Notes: a model not told the origin generated them from the letters alone. A DNA stretch of 64,000 bases from Leeuwenhoekiella sp. (GCA_002708845.1 PAPI01000022.1:124001-188000); one strand, 5' to 3'; shown: positions 27,301 through 37,123, counted from the stretch's first letter. Made by a program: numbers and translations.

Positions 27301-27414
27301 ATCGGTTACTACACCAGTTATTTGTGTTTCCTGTGCAGCGACACTAAAGGAAAACAGAAAAAGCAGCATACTGTAGAGAACAGTGGCCTTTTTAGTCAAA
27401 TAATAATTAGTCAT
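24322..27414 (-). CDS. SusC/RagA family TonB-linked outer-membrane importer
   Basis: 1030 residues. I chose the ATG at 27414 (TNYYLTKKATVLYSM) because it opens a proper signal peptide (ending SVAAQ); an upstream frame start at 27492 would add 26 unsupported residues. The order is a carboxypeptidase-regulatory-like domain (ITGVVTDMNNTPLPGV), then the plug (VVLVGYGQKSKTTLTGSVS, VIDGIPNRLGGLERLNPND, KDASAAIYGAQAANGVILI), then a beta barrel ending GINVNF. It imports oligosaccharide with energy from TonB. The divergent hybrid regulator at 27639 should control it. Confidence 0.96.
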   Translation of the reverse strand: MTNYYLTKKATVLYSMLLFLFSFSVAAQETQITGVVTDMNNTPLPGVSVLVKGTTTGAVTGFDGDYSITATPQDILVFSYVGFDEQEITVGNKTSINVSLKENVAELSEVVLVGYGQKSKTTLTGSVSTVKGEELVKSPQPNLSNSFAGRLSGVVANNRSGEPGADGATIRIRGISTTGDNNPLVVIDGIPNRLGGLERLNPNDVENITVLKDASAAIYGAQAANGVILITTKRGKLGKPTFSVTANQGFSTPANLPGLADSPTYARILNEINFYRNPSGGMNQIYTEEEITLFANGSNPDVYPNTSWTDEAISDWSLQDNENVSIRGGGENFRYFTSLGRTNQDGIYKSGINNYKQVNLRANLDVDVTSNLTLGVDLNYRKEDRLFPTRSAGDIFRAIYRTYPTIPARYSNGLPSAGVEQGQNPIIIPTGIPGTDVQPTTVLNSTITLDYKLPIEGLSIKGFYSEDRSFAARKRFAIPFTVYQIDNSTSPATFNEVVAGPDSRTPELLQAQDNRQLQTANIRLNFERSFGLHHINSFIAYEQQESDRSYFDAFRSGFISAEIPEFNLGGGEPEQSTNSGFSQRFTRRNYFSRISYDYDQKYLAEVQARYDGSSRFAEGNRYGFFPSISAGWRISAEEWFNSENVSNLKVKASYGLLGNDRIDPFQYLNTYALRPTDFVDPNGTPLPIFIINQLANPTITWETARKLDIGVSADLFNSFSIELDYFHEVRSDLLTARSGSLPFVSGIVNEFGLDAIIPQENIGEVKNRGFEAVLGYDKTWGEFNFFADANFTFNKNEVVFLDDPQGIPDYQLSKGKPLGSQLLYEAIGIFRTQEDLDNNVTLPGQQLGDLIYRDVDGDGEITELDRVRQELTNVPQIVYGLTLGANYKNFDLTVLWQGQARSVQYVAPESGEVGNFFSTWADNRWSPTNPNGSYPRVDVRTSSSINEGLFRNDFWLVNTSFLRLKNVELGYSLPESSLSFLGITSARVYASGYNLVTFTESKDVDPEGASNNGQFYPQLKTYNIGINVNF

Positions 27415-27454
27415 ACATTCGTGTTTTAGTTGTTTTAAAGACGTTATAGCGCTT

Positions 27455-27470
27455 ACGTAATCGTTTGCGT
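27455..27470. promoter_or_regulatory. Imperfect palindrome in the susC/regulator gap
   Basis: ACGTAATCGTTTGCGT has 12 of 16 positions paired in dyad symmetry and lies 41 bases upstream of the susC ATG. It resembles LacI-type operators around a CG centre, but may equally be a site for the AraC domain of the neighbouring regulator. Confidence 0.3.
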
Positions 27471-27638
27471 TGACTATACAATTTTCTGACAATTTTATGT
27501 TAAATAGCGGGTGGTCACTGTCATTTTAGGGGGTACAAAATGGTAATTATATAGAATAAGCTCTTATTTTTAGTAATGTGGCAAGATTTCAACACTGAAA
27601 TTGTAAATTTGATAATTGTTAAGAATATCATAAATCAA

Positions 27639-30600
27639 ATGAAACTACTCAACTTGCTTTTTGCGGTTTTTCTAAGCTGCACCCTCTACGGGCAAGTGGG
27701 CTGCAAGCCTGTCGAAAATATTGATGAGCAACTCACTTTTTACAATTTTGATTTATCAAGTGGGATTTCAAACAGTTACATAAATAGCATAGCACAGGAT
27801 GAATCCGGTTTTATCTGGGTGGGTACAATTGATGGTCTCAACCGGTATGACGGTCGTGATTTTAAAGTATACAGACGCCGCAATACAGATACAACCAGTT
27901 TATACAACAATTATGTAGAGAAAATTACCAGTCAGGGCAATGGAGATTTACTGGTGTTGACTGATGATGGGTTAGATTTCTACTCAGCAGAAACCGATTC
28001 TTTTAAAAAAGGCCGTGCATTTGACCAGTCGTCAGACAATTTGCGAGTGGTTGTAAAAGGAGCAGACGGTACCTTTTATGTGGGTTATAGTAATTCGGGC
28101 ATACGGGTATTTGATGCTAATCACAGGCAACAGGCTGCTTACAGACATCAACCCGGAAATCCTGAATCACTCAGCTACAATGAAGTGTCGAGTATGTTGA
28201 TTCAGGGTGATTCTATTCTTTGGGTTGGGACGTATCGTAAAGGTTTAAACCGAATTGACTTAAAAGCTAAAACTGTTAGCCGCGTTTATTTTGAAGAATT
28301 ACCTAAGAATCAGGAACAGGCCGGGGTGCAGGCGCTTCATTTAGATGAAGACCAAAATTTATGGATTGGTTCGCAAAACGGACTCTTTGTATTGCGGAAT
28401 GATGGGGTGATTCGGGCTCTTGGCACGGGACCCGAAGCTGCATTAAGTGATGAGGAAATTTTATGTTTTGAAGAAGATAATCAGGGCCGAATGTGGATAG
28501 GCACTCGTAACGGAGGTCTCAATATCTTGAATATGAAATCGTTTATTGAGGATCGCGGGCAACCTCAGGTATTGCAGTATTTGCCACGTAGAGACGGAAG
28601 TAGCGTGTTTAACCGCTCGGTTTCAGCCCTTAAACTAGACCGTGGCGGTAATATGTGGATAGGCACCAGTAACGGACTCAACTTTGTAAATCCCAGAGGG
28701 GAGCCCATTAAACTTATCAATGAAGAATCTTCAGTACGAGGCCTGTTGTCTCATGATCGAATAGCCTCTTTGGCCAATAGTCGTAAAGGCAATGTTTACA
28801 TAGGTACAGATGGAGGAGGGATCGACCTGTACAACGCATCAACAGGAAAAATAAAGGCTTTTGCATCCAGCGATCAATCGGGGCTGAGCAATGATTATGT
28901 GCTGGCTCTTCGCGAAGATTCAAAAGGGCGCTTATGGGCAGGTACGTATAAAGGTGGTCTTAATAAATTGCAAAATGGGAAATGGTCACATTACCTTCAG
29001 GAAAGTCAGGCTGCTGGTAATGACGTGCGTGCAATATTTGAAGACACCAGCACGAATATTTGGGTAGGTACAAATCGGGGTGGGCTCTACAAATACGATG
29101 AGGCAAAAGACGCATTTGAATACGTTGAAATATTAGGTAAACGCGATATCAGAGCGATTGCTCAGGATAAACAGGGTAATTTCTGGATGGCTACCTACGG
29201 TGATGGTATTTTAAAATACAATCCTATAACCCGACAGTATGTTTTTTACAATTCACAGCGGCTCAAAGGTCTGCCGTCTGACATTTTTTTCTCGCTTATT
29301 TTATTGAATGATCACGATCTGCTGGCAGGAAGTCGTTTTGGCGGACTTGTACATTTTGATACTCGTAAAATGAGCTTTGATGTGATAAATGAAGAAGACG
29401 GGTTGCCTAATACTACAGTAAACAGTATCGTAAGCTACACAGATGAAGAAGTCTGGTTGAGTACAAATAATGGCTTGTCTTCCTACAATTTCAAGACCAA
29501 TCAGTTGGTAAATCTGATGGATCCCAGAGCGGTGCAGCGGAGTGAGTTTAATATAGGAGCATCGCTTAAAGACCAGCGTGGTAATTTATGGTTTGGTGGA
29601 AACAAAGGCCTGAATATTTTTAAGCCCGAAAATCTCTATGGGGAAGACAAGCAATACGGTATCGTATTTCAGGGGTTGAATGTCAACAACCAGCAGGTGC
29701 CCATACAGCCCGAATTGGAAGACGCTTTGCTTAGCAAAAGTCTCAATAATCTGGATGCGCTTGAACTCAGCTACCGGGAAAAACTATTTTCGCTAGATTT
29801 CACTCTGGTCAAATACCCTTTTTCTCAGGATGTGAAATATTCCTATCTGCTGAAGGGCTTTAGTAATAATTGGGTTGAGCTGGGAACTAATGGTCATATC
29901 AACTTTACAAATCTTCCGTCCGGAAAATACAAGCTACTCATTAAAGCAACGGAGCAATCCGGTAACGTTACCACACGTGAACTACCGCTGACCATTGTGC
30001 CTCCGTTTTGGCTAACGATGCCTGCGTATCTGCTCTATTTCATTCTGGTTGTAGTATTGATCTATATAGGTTTCACGTATTATTCTGAACGATTAAAGCT
30101 TAAAAACTCGCTGCTTTTTGAAAAACGCCAACGTCAGCTTGAACACGAGTTTAATGAGGAACGTATGCGTTTCTACTCCGGCTTTTCGCACGAACTAAAA
30201 ACTCCATTAACCCTTATTTTAGCACCGCTTGAACTTTTGGCTCAGGAGCTTAAAACAACACGCCACAATGCCCGCGTAGATCTGATTAAAAAAAATGCAG
30301 CGGAACTTTTGGCATCTATAAACAGACTTCTCGATTTTAGAAAGACCGAAGAAGGTTTAAGTATTCTTCACGTGCAGATCTATGATTTGGTTCAGGTGCT
30401 GGAAGAGTGGATGCAGTTGCACGCTAATGCGGCAGAGGTGAAAAATATAAACCTCCGTTTTGAGCCTGAAGTGACTGAGCTTAGCGTTACCAATGATATG
30501 GATAAGCTTCAGATTATTTTCAATAACCTGATGAGTAATGCTCTTAAATATACTCTGGCAAATGGAAGCGTTACGGTAAATCTTTCAACTCGAGAAGATA

Positions 30601-31742
30601 CCTATCAAATAGCAGTGAAGGACACAGGAGTTGGAATTTTACCTGAAGAATTTGAGCATATCTTTAATTGGTTTTATCATTCAAACAGCACGGTCAAACG
30701 CAATGGTTCGGGAATTGGCCTGTCGCTTTCCAGACGCTTTGCAGAATTGCATCAAGGCAGTCTAAGTGTAAATAGTAAACCGGGAGAAGGAAGCATATTT
30801 ACTATTGAGCTGCCTTTTGACCTTTCGCAGATCGCCCCTGAAAAAATAAAATATACTTCTGCAGAGATCTCTTCAGAAAAGCAACGTACAGGGCCTATAG
30901 CCGCCTACGTGCGTGATTTGGGTGTCAAAACCTATGATAAAAAAGCAATTCTTAATGGAGATAAAAAGCGCGAACTGGTTTTGCTGGTAGAAGACAATCC
31001 AGATATACTTACGCTCTTAGATGATATTTTAAGCGAAAAATACGATCTGCTGCATGCTGAAAATGGTGACGTGGGAATAGAAATGGCTGGTAAGTTTTTA
31101 CCCGATTTGATTATTACCGACGTGATGATGCCGGTAAAAGATGGGATAGATTTGTGTCACGAGCTCAAGTCAAATACTGAAACTTCCCATATTCCTATAA
31201 TTATGCTTTCTGCTAAAACCGATACAGCTGTAAAAGTGAGTGGTTTTAAAGAGGGTGCAGACGATTATCTTACTAAGCCCTTTGAGCCAGAACTTATTAA
31301 GGCACGCGTTCGCAATTTGCTTGACGGCAGGTTGTTGTTGCAAAACTATTTTAAGGGTGCCGGAAACAAGGAAGAACTGAGTTCTACCGAGACGCGCGTG
31401 CTTGATAAGGAGAAAGCTTTTCTTGCAGAATTTGAGAAAGCCGTACTTAAGTTTAAAGATTCAGAAGGATCAATTATTCTTAAATTAACTCGCGAACTTG
31501 GGATGAGTAGAACCTCACTTTATAAGAAAATAACGGTTTTAACCGGGGAAAATATTAACAGCTACGTGCGTATCATCAAGGTAAATAAGGCGAGTCAGCT
31601 TATGAGCGAGGAAGGTTACAGTGTATCTGAGGCAGCTTCTGCTGTAGGCTTTAACAGCCCCAAATATTTCCGTAAGATATTTAAGGAGCAGTTTGGTAAG
31701 CTTCCGTCTGAGTTTACCACTTCTTTACATAAATTGCTTTAA
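27639..31742 (+). CDS. Hybrid two-component system sensor/regulator (HTCS)
   Basis: 1367 residues from ATG 27639 (MKLLNLLFAVF); an upstream in-frame ATG at 27576 lacks a signal-like start. It has a signal peptide, a two-propeller periplasmic sensor with many Reg_prop repeats (WVGT and LWIG units, about 40-700), and a Y_Y_Y domain (about 700-785). One membrane helix follows near 792-815, then a histidine kinase with His851 (FSHELKTPLTL), an ATPase domain (NNLMSNALKYT), a receiver with Asp1161 (ITDVMMPVKDG), and an AraC-type HTH at the end. It senses an oligosaccharide in the periplasm and activates the divergent susC-susD-GH2 operon. Confidence 0.96.
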   Translation: MKLLNLLFAVFLSCTLYGQVGCKPVENIDEQLTFYNFDLSSGISNSYINSIAQDESGFIWVGTIDGLNRYDGRDFKVYRRRNTDTTSLYNNYVEKITSQGNGDLLVLTDDGLDFYSAETDSFKKGRAFDQSSDNLRVVVKGADGTFYVGYSNSGIRVFDANHRQQAAYRHQPGNPESLSYNEVSSMLIQGDSILWVGTYRKGLNRIDLKAKTVSRVYFEELPKNQEQAGVQALHLDEDQNLWIGSQNGLFVLRNDGVIRALGTGPEAALSDEEILCFEEDNQGRMWIGTRNGGLNILNMKSFIEDRGQPQVLQYLPRRDGSSVFNRSVSALKLDRGGNMWIGTSNGLNFVNPRGEPIKLINEESSVRGLLSHDRIASLANSRKGNVYIGTDGGGIDLYNASTGKIKAFASSDQSGLSNDYVLALREDSKGRLWAGTYKGGLNKLQNGKWSHYLQESQAAGNDVRAIFEDTSTNIWVGTNRGGLYKYDEAKDAFEYVEILGKRDIRAIAQDKQGNFWMATYGDGILKYNPITRQYVFYNSQRLKGLPSDIFFSLILLNDHDLLAGSRFGGLVHFDTRKMSFDVINEEDGLPNTTVNSIVSYTDEEVWLSTNNGLSSYNFKTNQLVNLMDPRAVQRSEFNIGASLKDQRGNLWFGGNKGLNIFKPENLYGEDKQYGIVFQGLNVNNQQVPIQPELEDALLSKSLNNLDALELSYREKLFSLDFTLVKYPFSQDVKYSYLLKGFSNNWVELGTNGHINFTNLPSGKYKLLIKATEQSGNVTTRELPLTIVPPFWLTMPAYLLYFILVVVLIYIGFTYYSERLKLKNSLLFEKRQRQLEHEFNEERMRFYSGFSHELKTPLTLILAPLELLAQELKTTRHNARVDLIKKNAAELLASINRLLDFRKTEEGLSILHVQIYDLVQVLEEWMQLHANAAEVKNINLRFEPEVTELSVTNDMDKLQIIFNNLMSNALKYTLANGSVTVNLSTREDTYQIAVKDTGVGILPEEFEHIFNWFYHSNSTVKRNGSGIGLSLSRRFAELHQGSLSVNSKPGEGSIFTIELPFDLSQIAPEKIKYTSAEISSEKQRTGPIAAYVRDLGVKTYDKKAILNGDKKRELVLLVEDNPDILTLLDDILSEKYDLLHAENGDVGIEMAGKFLPDLIITDVMMPVKDGIDLCHELKSNTETSHIPIIMLSAKTDTAVKVSGFKEGADDYLTKPFEPELIKARVRNLLDGRLLLQNYFKGAGNKEELSSTETRVLDKEKAFLAEFEKAVLKFKDSEGSIILKLTRELGMSRTSLYKKITVLTGENINSYVRIIKVNKASQLMSEEGYSVSEAASAVGFNSPKYFRKIFKEQFGKLPSEFTTSLHKLL

Positions 31743-31937
31743 CAAATTAAACGGGTCTCCTTGCGTTTTTGTCAGTTAAAGAGTAAATTTTCAAGAAATT
31801 CACAAGATTTGGAGCGAGAACTGTGAGGTTGAGAAATTCACATAGAGCTCAATTATAAAATACGTTAATCCTTTGTTGAACGAACAGGTATTGGTTTAAA
31901 TTAGGGGATTGTTAAGTATTTTAGTAAACAAAAAAAT

Positions 31938-32756
31938 ATGCAAAAACCCAACGAGCGATTAAAAGGCCAGACTGCTATTGTAACCGGCTCAAGCACTGGT
32001 ATTGGAGCAGCAGTGGCCCTAGCATTGGGCCGTGACGGAGCAAATGTAGTAGTTAATTACAATTCTTCTGAAAAGGAAGCTCAGGAAGTCGCAGCACAGA
32101 TAAATAAGGAAACTATTTGTGGAAAGGCCATTGTGATACAGTGTGACGTTAGCAAAGAAGATGAGGTGCAGGCAATGTTCAAACAAACTATAGAAAAGTT
32201 TGGAACTGTAGATATACTTGTAGCTAACTCCGGTCTTCAGAAAGACGCGCCACTTCACGAAATGAAACTCAAAGACTGGCAGCTGGTTATAGATGTAAAT
32301 CTTACCGGTCAGTTTTTATGTGCCCGCGAGGCCCTGCGCGAGTTTATGCGCAGAGGGATACGGGAAGGCGTTTCAAAATCGCTTGGCAAAATAATTCACA
32401 TGAGCTCTGTTCACCAGATAATTCCCTGGGCCGGCCATACCAATTATGCCGCGTCAAAAGGCGCACTGGTCATGTTGATGGAGAGCATTTGTCAGGAGTA
32501 TGCACCCCTTAAAGTACGTTGCAACAGCATTGCTCCGGGTGCGATAAAGACCGATATCAACCGGGATGCCTGGGAAACCCAGGAAGCGCTTAATAAATTA
32601 AATGAACTTATACCCTACAAACGAATAGGTGTTCCAGAAGATATAGGCAGTGTAGCTGCCTGGCTTGCATCAGACGAGTCAGAATATATCAACGGTACTA
32701 CCATCTTTGTTGATGGTGGAATGACATGCTATCCAGGATTTACAGAAAATGGCTAA
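31938..32756 (+). CDS. Short-chain dehydrogenase (glucose 1-dehydrogenase-like)
   Basis: 272 residues, a classical SDR. The cofactor motif TGSSTGIG is near residue 16, VANSG takes the place of the usual NNAG, the catalytic Ser is in IHMSSVHQ, and Tyr/Lys in TNYAASKGAL. The C-terminal stretch INGTTIFVDGGMTCYPGF fits glucose or sugar dehydrogenases. It overlaps the start of the GH63-like gene by eight bases, so the products are likely made together. A role in oxidizing the sugar released by that hydrolase is inference; the specific substrate is not determinable. Confidence 0.9.
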   Translation: MQKPNERLKGQTAIVTGSSTGIGAAVALALGRDGANVVVNYNSSEKEAQEVAAQINKETICGKAIVIQCDVSKEDEVQAMFKQTIEKFGTVDILVANSGLQKDAPLHEMKLKDWQLVIDVNLTGQFLCAREALREFMRRGIREGVSKSLGKIIHMSSVHQIIPWAGHTNYAASKGALVMLMESICQEYAPLKVRCNSIAPGAIKTDINRDAWETQEALNKLNELIPYKRIGVPEDIGSVAAWLASDESEYINGTTIFVDGGMTCYPGFTENG

Positions 32757-35385
32757 AAAAAATACTGAAGAACAAAAAAGACTCGATTCACATTATAATC
32801 AGGAAGAAGATTGGTTGCACTGGGGTCCCTACCTAAGTGAGCGCCAATGGGGAACCGTACGCGAAGATTACAGTTCAAATGGTGATGCCTGGGGCTATTT
32901 TCCGCACGATCACGCCCGCAGTAGAATGTACCGCTGGGGAGAAGATGGGCTGGCTGGTTTTACAGACCGGTATTGCAACGTGTGTTTTGGTCTTGCACTG
33001 TGGAATGGTAAAGACAACATTTTAAAGGAACGCCTGTTCGGACTTACCGGCCCTGAGGGGAATCACGGTGAGGATGTGAAGGAGTTGTATTATTACCTGG
33101 AAAATACCCCGACGCATTCGTATATGAAGCATTTGTATAAATATCCGCAAAATGCTTTTCCTTACGACGAAATGGTTGCTAAGAACAGAAGCCGCGATCG
33201 TAAGCAGCAGGAATACGAATTACTGGATACTGGGCTTTTTGATAACAATGAGTATTTTGATGTCGTAACCGAATATGCAAAGGCCTCGCCGGAAGATATT
33301 TGCATTAAAATTTCGGTGACTAACCGAAATTCTAAAGCGGCTGAATTACACGTCTTACCTACATTGTGGATTCGCAATTTCTGGAGCATTCGTGATATGC
33401 CGTTTAAACCTCAAATCACTCAAAACAAAAAGAGTCAGACACCTTCCGTACATATCCATCATCCTTATACCGGGGAGTATAATTTTTATTTTGAAAATCC
33501 GGAACACCTGCTTTTTACGGAAAATGAAACAAACGATCAGAAACTTTACGGGCAACCCAACGACCACCCGTATAAGAAAGATTTCTTTCACGATACCCTA
33601 GTCCAGGGCAAATACAAGCTTGCTAAAAAAAAGAAAGAGGGTACCAAGTTTGCGCCGCATTACCAAAGAGAGGTAGCTGCGGGAGAAACCGTAGTTTTTA
33701 AATTAAGACTTGCCAAAGGACAACTTGACGCTGCTTTTAATGAAGATTTTGACAATACGTTTACAGCCAGGTATCAGGAGTGTTTAGATTTTTATGAGGG
33801 CATAAATGAGATTAAAGATCCTCAGGCAAAGGCTATTCAGCGTCAGGCTTTCGCTGGCTTACTTTGGACCAAACAATACTATAATTATGAAGTAGAACAG
33901 TGGTTAAAGGGAGACCCAAAAGTTTCAACACCTCCACAAAGCCGGAGACAGGGTCGTAATCACAACTGGAAAACCCTAAGAAACCACGATATTCATCTGA
34001 TGCCAGACAAGTGGGAGTATCCCTGGTATGCTGCCTGGGATAGTGCATTTCATTGCATCACGATGGCCTACATAGATCACGAGTTTGCAAAAAAGCAACT
34101 GTTGCTGTTTACTAAAGAATGGTATATGGCCCCCAATGGTCAAATCCCGGCTTATGAGTGGAATTTTAGTGATGTGAATCCACCCACTCAGGCCTTTGCA
34201 GCACTTCAGATTTATAAGATAGAACGCGATAGCACCGGCTACGAAGACATTGATTTCTTAAAACGAATTTTCAATAAACTCTCGCTCAATTTTACCTGGT
34301 GGGTTAATCAGGAAGACAAGCGACAAAACAATGTTTTTCAGGGAGGTTTCCTGGGTCTTGATAATATTGGGGTTTTTGACCGCAGTAGTGGGATACCGGG
34401 TAATGCCACACTAGAACAGGTTGATGGAACTTCTTGGATGGCGCTATACTGCCTCAATATGCTCGAAATTGCGATTAAAATAGCCCTGGTTGATCCTTCT
34501 TACGAAGAAATGGCAACCAAGTTTTTTGGGCATTTCATTTTTATTGCAGAAGCACTCAATAAACTCAATGAGAAATATGAGGGAACCTGGGATGAGCAGG
34601 AAGGCTTTTTCTATGATAAACTGGTATTTGAGGATGGTACCTTTCAACCCATAAAAGTACGATCTATTGTAGGGTTGATGTCTCTCGTGGCTGTTTTACA
34701 TATAAGTAAAAGTACTTTAGATCGCTTACCTAATTTTAAGAATAGTATCAACTGGTTTAGAAAATATCGGAAAGAAAATCTCAAATATCCAGTAATTCAG
34801 GAATATTCCGAGGATTCTGATTTGCTTTTGGCACTGGTACCTAAAGAACGAGTAGAAATAATGCTTAGTGCTGTTTTTGATGAAAATGAATTTTTAAGCA
34901 ATCACGGGCTGAGATCTCTATCTAAGGTCCATGAAAAAACATATAAAATAGACATTAAAGGTACCAATTACGAGATTAAGTATGAGCCTGCTGAGTCTGA
35001 ATCTTCCATGTTTGGGGGTAACTCAAACTGGCGCGGCCCCGTTTGGATACCCTTTAATTATCTGTTTATAACGGCGATTAAGGAGTTTAGAGATTATTAC
35101 GGTAAGAATCTGGAAGTTGAGTATCCCAAAGGGAGCGGTAAAATTTTGGGACTTAACGATATTAGAAACGATTTGATGAAGCGGTTATTAAGTCTTTTTC
35201 AGGAAGATGAGAACGGAAACCGACCGGTAAACGAGAATTATGAAAAAGTGTATCAGGATCCCAACTTTAGAGACTTGGTTCTTTTTTACGAATATTTTCA
35301 CGGAGATACGGGTAGGGGACTTGGAGCTTCCCATCAAACCGGATGGACTGCCTTAATCGCAAATATGATTCATGAAATTTATTGA
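32749..35385 (+). CDS. GH63/MGH1-like glycoside hydrolase
   Basis: 878 residues without a signal peptide, so cytoplasmic. The N-terminal segment (SERQWGTVREDYSSNGDAW, PHDHARSRMYRWGEDGLAG) and the (alpha/alpha)6 part (YPWYAAWDSAFHCITM, NGQIPAYEWNFSDVNPPTQAFA, GNSNWRGPVWIPFNYLFI) are those of the MGH1-type group related to GH63. Candidate catalytic acids are Asp in AAWDSAF and Glu in AYEWNF. It should hydrolyse alpha-glucosides, possibly glucosyl- or mannosyl-glycerate or trehalose-like solutes; this is open. Start and stop overlap or abut the neighbours in a four-gene operon. Confidence 0.87.
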   Translation: MAKKNTEEQKRLDSHYNQEEDWLHWGPYLSERQWGTVREDYSSNGDAWGYFPHDHARSRMYRWGEDGLAGFTDRYCNVCFGLALWNGKDNILKERLFGLTGPEGNHGEDVKELYYYLENTPTHSYMKHLYKYPQNAFPYDEMVAKNRSRDRKQQEYELLDTGLFDNNEYFDVVTEYAKASPEDICIKISVTNRNSKAAELHVLPTLWIRNFWSIRDMPFKPQITQNKKSQTPSVHIHHPYTGEYNFYFENPEHLLFTENETNDQKLYGQPNDHPYKKDFFHDTLVQGKYKLAKKKKEGTKFAPHYQREVAAGETVVFKLRLAKGQLDAAFNEDFDNTFTARYQECLDFYEGINEIKDPQAKAIQRQAFAGLLWTKQYYNYEVEQWLKGDPKVSTPPQSRRQGRNHNWKTLRNHDIHLMPDKWEYPWYAAWDSAFHCITMAYIDHEFAKKQLLLFTKEWYMAPNGQIPAYEWNFSDVNPPTQAFAALQIYKIERDSTGYEDIDFLKRIFNKLSLNFTWWVNQEDKRQNNVFQGGFLGLDNIGVFDRSSGIPGNATLEQVDGTSWMALYCLNMLEIAIKIALVDPSYEEMATKFFGHFIFIAEALNKLNEKYEGTWDEQEGFFYDKLVFEDGTFQPIKVRSIVGLMSLVAVLHISKSTLDRLPNFKNSINWFRKYRKENLKYPVIQEYSEDSDLLLALVPKERVEIMLSAVFDENEFLSNHGLRSLSKVHEKTYKIDIKGTNYEIKYEPAESESSMFGGNSNWRGPVWIPFNYLFITAIKEFRDYYGKNLEVEYPKGSGKILGLNDIRNDLMKRLLSLFQEDENGNRPVNENYEKVYQDPNFRDLVLFYEYFHGDTGRGLGASHQTGWTALIANMIHEIY

Positions 35386-35386
35386 T

Positions 35387-35839
35387 ATGAGCGCCTTAAA
35401 AATTTTATTCAACACGGCAGTAATACTTTTAGTTATGCAGACAGCAAATGCCCAGCAGTTTACCTTCACCAAAGATCACGACGCGCTGTTAGTTAAAGAC
35501 CTCAACAGTGCTGCTGATTTTTACAGCGAAATATTAGGACTGAAGGAAATTGATAACGCAGGTCTTGGTCCTAAATTCAGGTGGTTTGAGCTCGATAACA
35601 AGGTTCAGATTCACTTGATTGAGAGCGAGGAAGCATTTACTCCGCATAAAGGGGTGCACCTGGCACTTAACGTGGATGATTTGGATGGTTTTATGAAATT
35701 TTTGAAGGAAAAAAATGTGCCTTTTGAAAATTGGCCCGGTGAAGTCGGCACTACAAATACCCGTCCTGACGGAGTACGCCAGATCTACCTGAGAGATCCT
35801 GACGGCTATTGGATCGAAGTAAATACGAATAAGCTTTAA
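35387..35839 (+). CDS. VOC (glyoxalase/bleomycin resistance) family protein with signal peptide
   Basis: 150 residues from ATG 35387, two bases after the GH63-like stop; an upstream ATG at 35372 adds only five residues. A clear signal peptide (ending TANAQQF) is unusual for this fold, so it is periplasmic or secreted. The VOC core has HDALLVKDLNSAADFYSEIL, FELDNKVQIHLIE with a metal-type His/Glu, HKGVHLALNVDDL and IYLRDPDGYWIEVN, which contains the final Glu. The biochemical role is not determinable. Confidence 0.85.
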   Translation: MSALKILFNTAVILLVMQTANAQQFTFTKDHDALLVKDLNSAADFYSEILGLKEIDNAGLGPKFRWFELDNKVQIHLIESEEAFTPHKGVHLALNVDDLDGFMKFLKEKNVPFENWPGEVGTTNTRPDGVRQIYLRDPDGYWIEVNTNKL

Positions 35840-35845
35840 GAACAA

Positions 35846-37123
35846 ATGTCTATGGATTTTTACTTGATTTGTACTATTCTAATCGTTCTCGCTGCTATCT
35901 TTGGGTACCTTAATGTACGTTTTCTAAAATTGCCCAATACCATTGGTCTAATGATTATAACCTTGCTGTTTACACTTGGAGCAGTGGGTTTAAGTCATTT
36001 TAATGATGCGCTACTTGTGGCCGAAAAAGAATTGATAACCAGTATAAATTTTGAAAAAGTCCTTCTTGACGGGATGCTCAGTTTCTTGCTCTTTGCAGGA
36101 GCTTTACATACCAATTTTGAACAGCTCAGAGTACAGCGCGGACCGGTACTGGCATTTGCCACAATTGGGGTGCTTACATCCACCTTTTTGGTTGGTGGTG
36201 CGCTTTATCTCATTTTAATGGTTTTAGGTATTCCGGTAGAATTTATTTACTGTCTACTTTTTGGTGCTCTCATTTCGCCCACAGATCCTATTGCCGTGCT
36301 GGGAATTTTAAAAAAAGCGGGAGCTCCAAAGCAATTGGAGACCAAAATTGTTGGCGAGTCTCTGTTTAATGATGGAGTAGGTGTTGTTATTTTCTTAACC
36401 CTATTTCAAATTGCCGGTTCAACCGAACCGGTGACGGCATTTGACGTAATTAAATTATTTGGTATTGAGGTTATTGGAGGTGTTATATTAGGTCTGATTG
36501 TGGGTTATATCACGTATAAATTACTCAAAAGTATCGATGATTATGATATCGAAGTGATTATCACCCTGGCAGCGGTAATGGGGGGGACGGTTATAGCACA
36601 AAAGTTACATACTTCGGCACCTTTAGCGATGGTTACTGCAGGCCTCCTGGTAGGTAATGACACTTCTCGAAAAAATACTATGTCGCATTTGACACAGACT
36701 TATGTAGATAAGTTTTGGGAATTGCTTGATATTTTGCTAAATACGGTTCTTTTTGTACTCATCGGTATGGAATTATTAATTCTCACTTTTGAGTTGAGTG
36801 CAATTATAGCAGGTTTAGTTGCCGTACCTGTTGTTTTGGTCTGTCGTTATATAGCCTTGCTACTGCCCATTTCATATTTTTCCAAAAAGCTGAATTTCGT
36901 ACCGCGCACCAATGCCATTATGACCTGGGGCGGTTTACGCGGAGGAATATCAATTGCCTTGGCACTGAGTTTAACTGCAAATATGCATCGGGATTTATTT
37001 CTGATCATCACTTACATTATTGTTGTTTTTTCCATAATCGTTCAGGGACTTACGGTAGGGAAAGTAATAAAGAAATTTGGCTTAAGTACTGCTTCAGGTG
37101 ATGAGCTTGAGGTGAAAGAATAG
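35846..37123 (+). CDS. CPA1-type Na+/H+ antiporter
   Basis: 425 residues and 11-12 membrane helices. The family motifs are the DPIAV segment ([14 protein letters not shown]), [13 protein letters not shown] with the ND ion-binding pair, and [16 protein letters not shown] near the end. These identify the NhaP/CPA1 group. It exchanges Na+ (or K+) for H+ across the inner membrane. It begins seven bases after the VOC gene, closing the SDR-GH63-VOC-antiporter operon. A link between alpha-glucoside metabolism and ion balance (for example compatible-solute turnover) is inference. Confidence 0.9.
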   Translation: MSMDFYLICTILIVLAAIFGYLNVRFLKLPNTIGLMIITLLFTLGAVGLSHFNDALLVAEKELITSINFEKVLLDGMLSFLLFAGALHTNFEQLRVQRGPVLAFATIGVLTSTFLVGGALYLILMVLGIPVEFIYCLLFGALISPTDPIAVLGILKKAGAPKQLETKIVGESLFNDGVGVVIFLTLFQIAGSTEPVTAFDVIKLFGIEVIGGVILGLIVGYITYKLLKSIDDYDIEVIITLAAVMGGTVIAQKLHTSAPLAMVTAGLLVGNDTSRKNTMSHLTQTYVDKFWELLDILLNTVLFVLIGMELLILTFELSAIIAGLVAVPVVLVCRYIALLLPISYFSKKLNFVPRTNAIMTWGGLRGGISIALALSLTANMHRDLFLIITYIIVVFSIIVQGLTVGKVIKKFGLSTASGDELEVKE

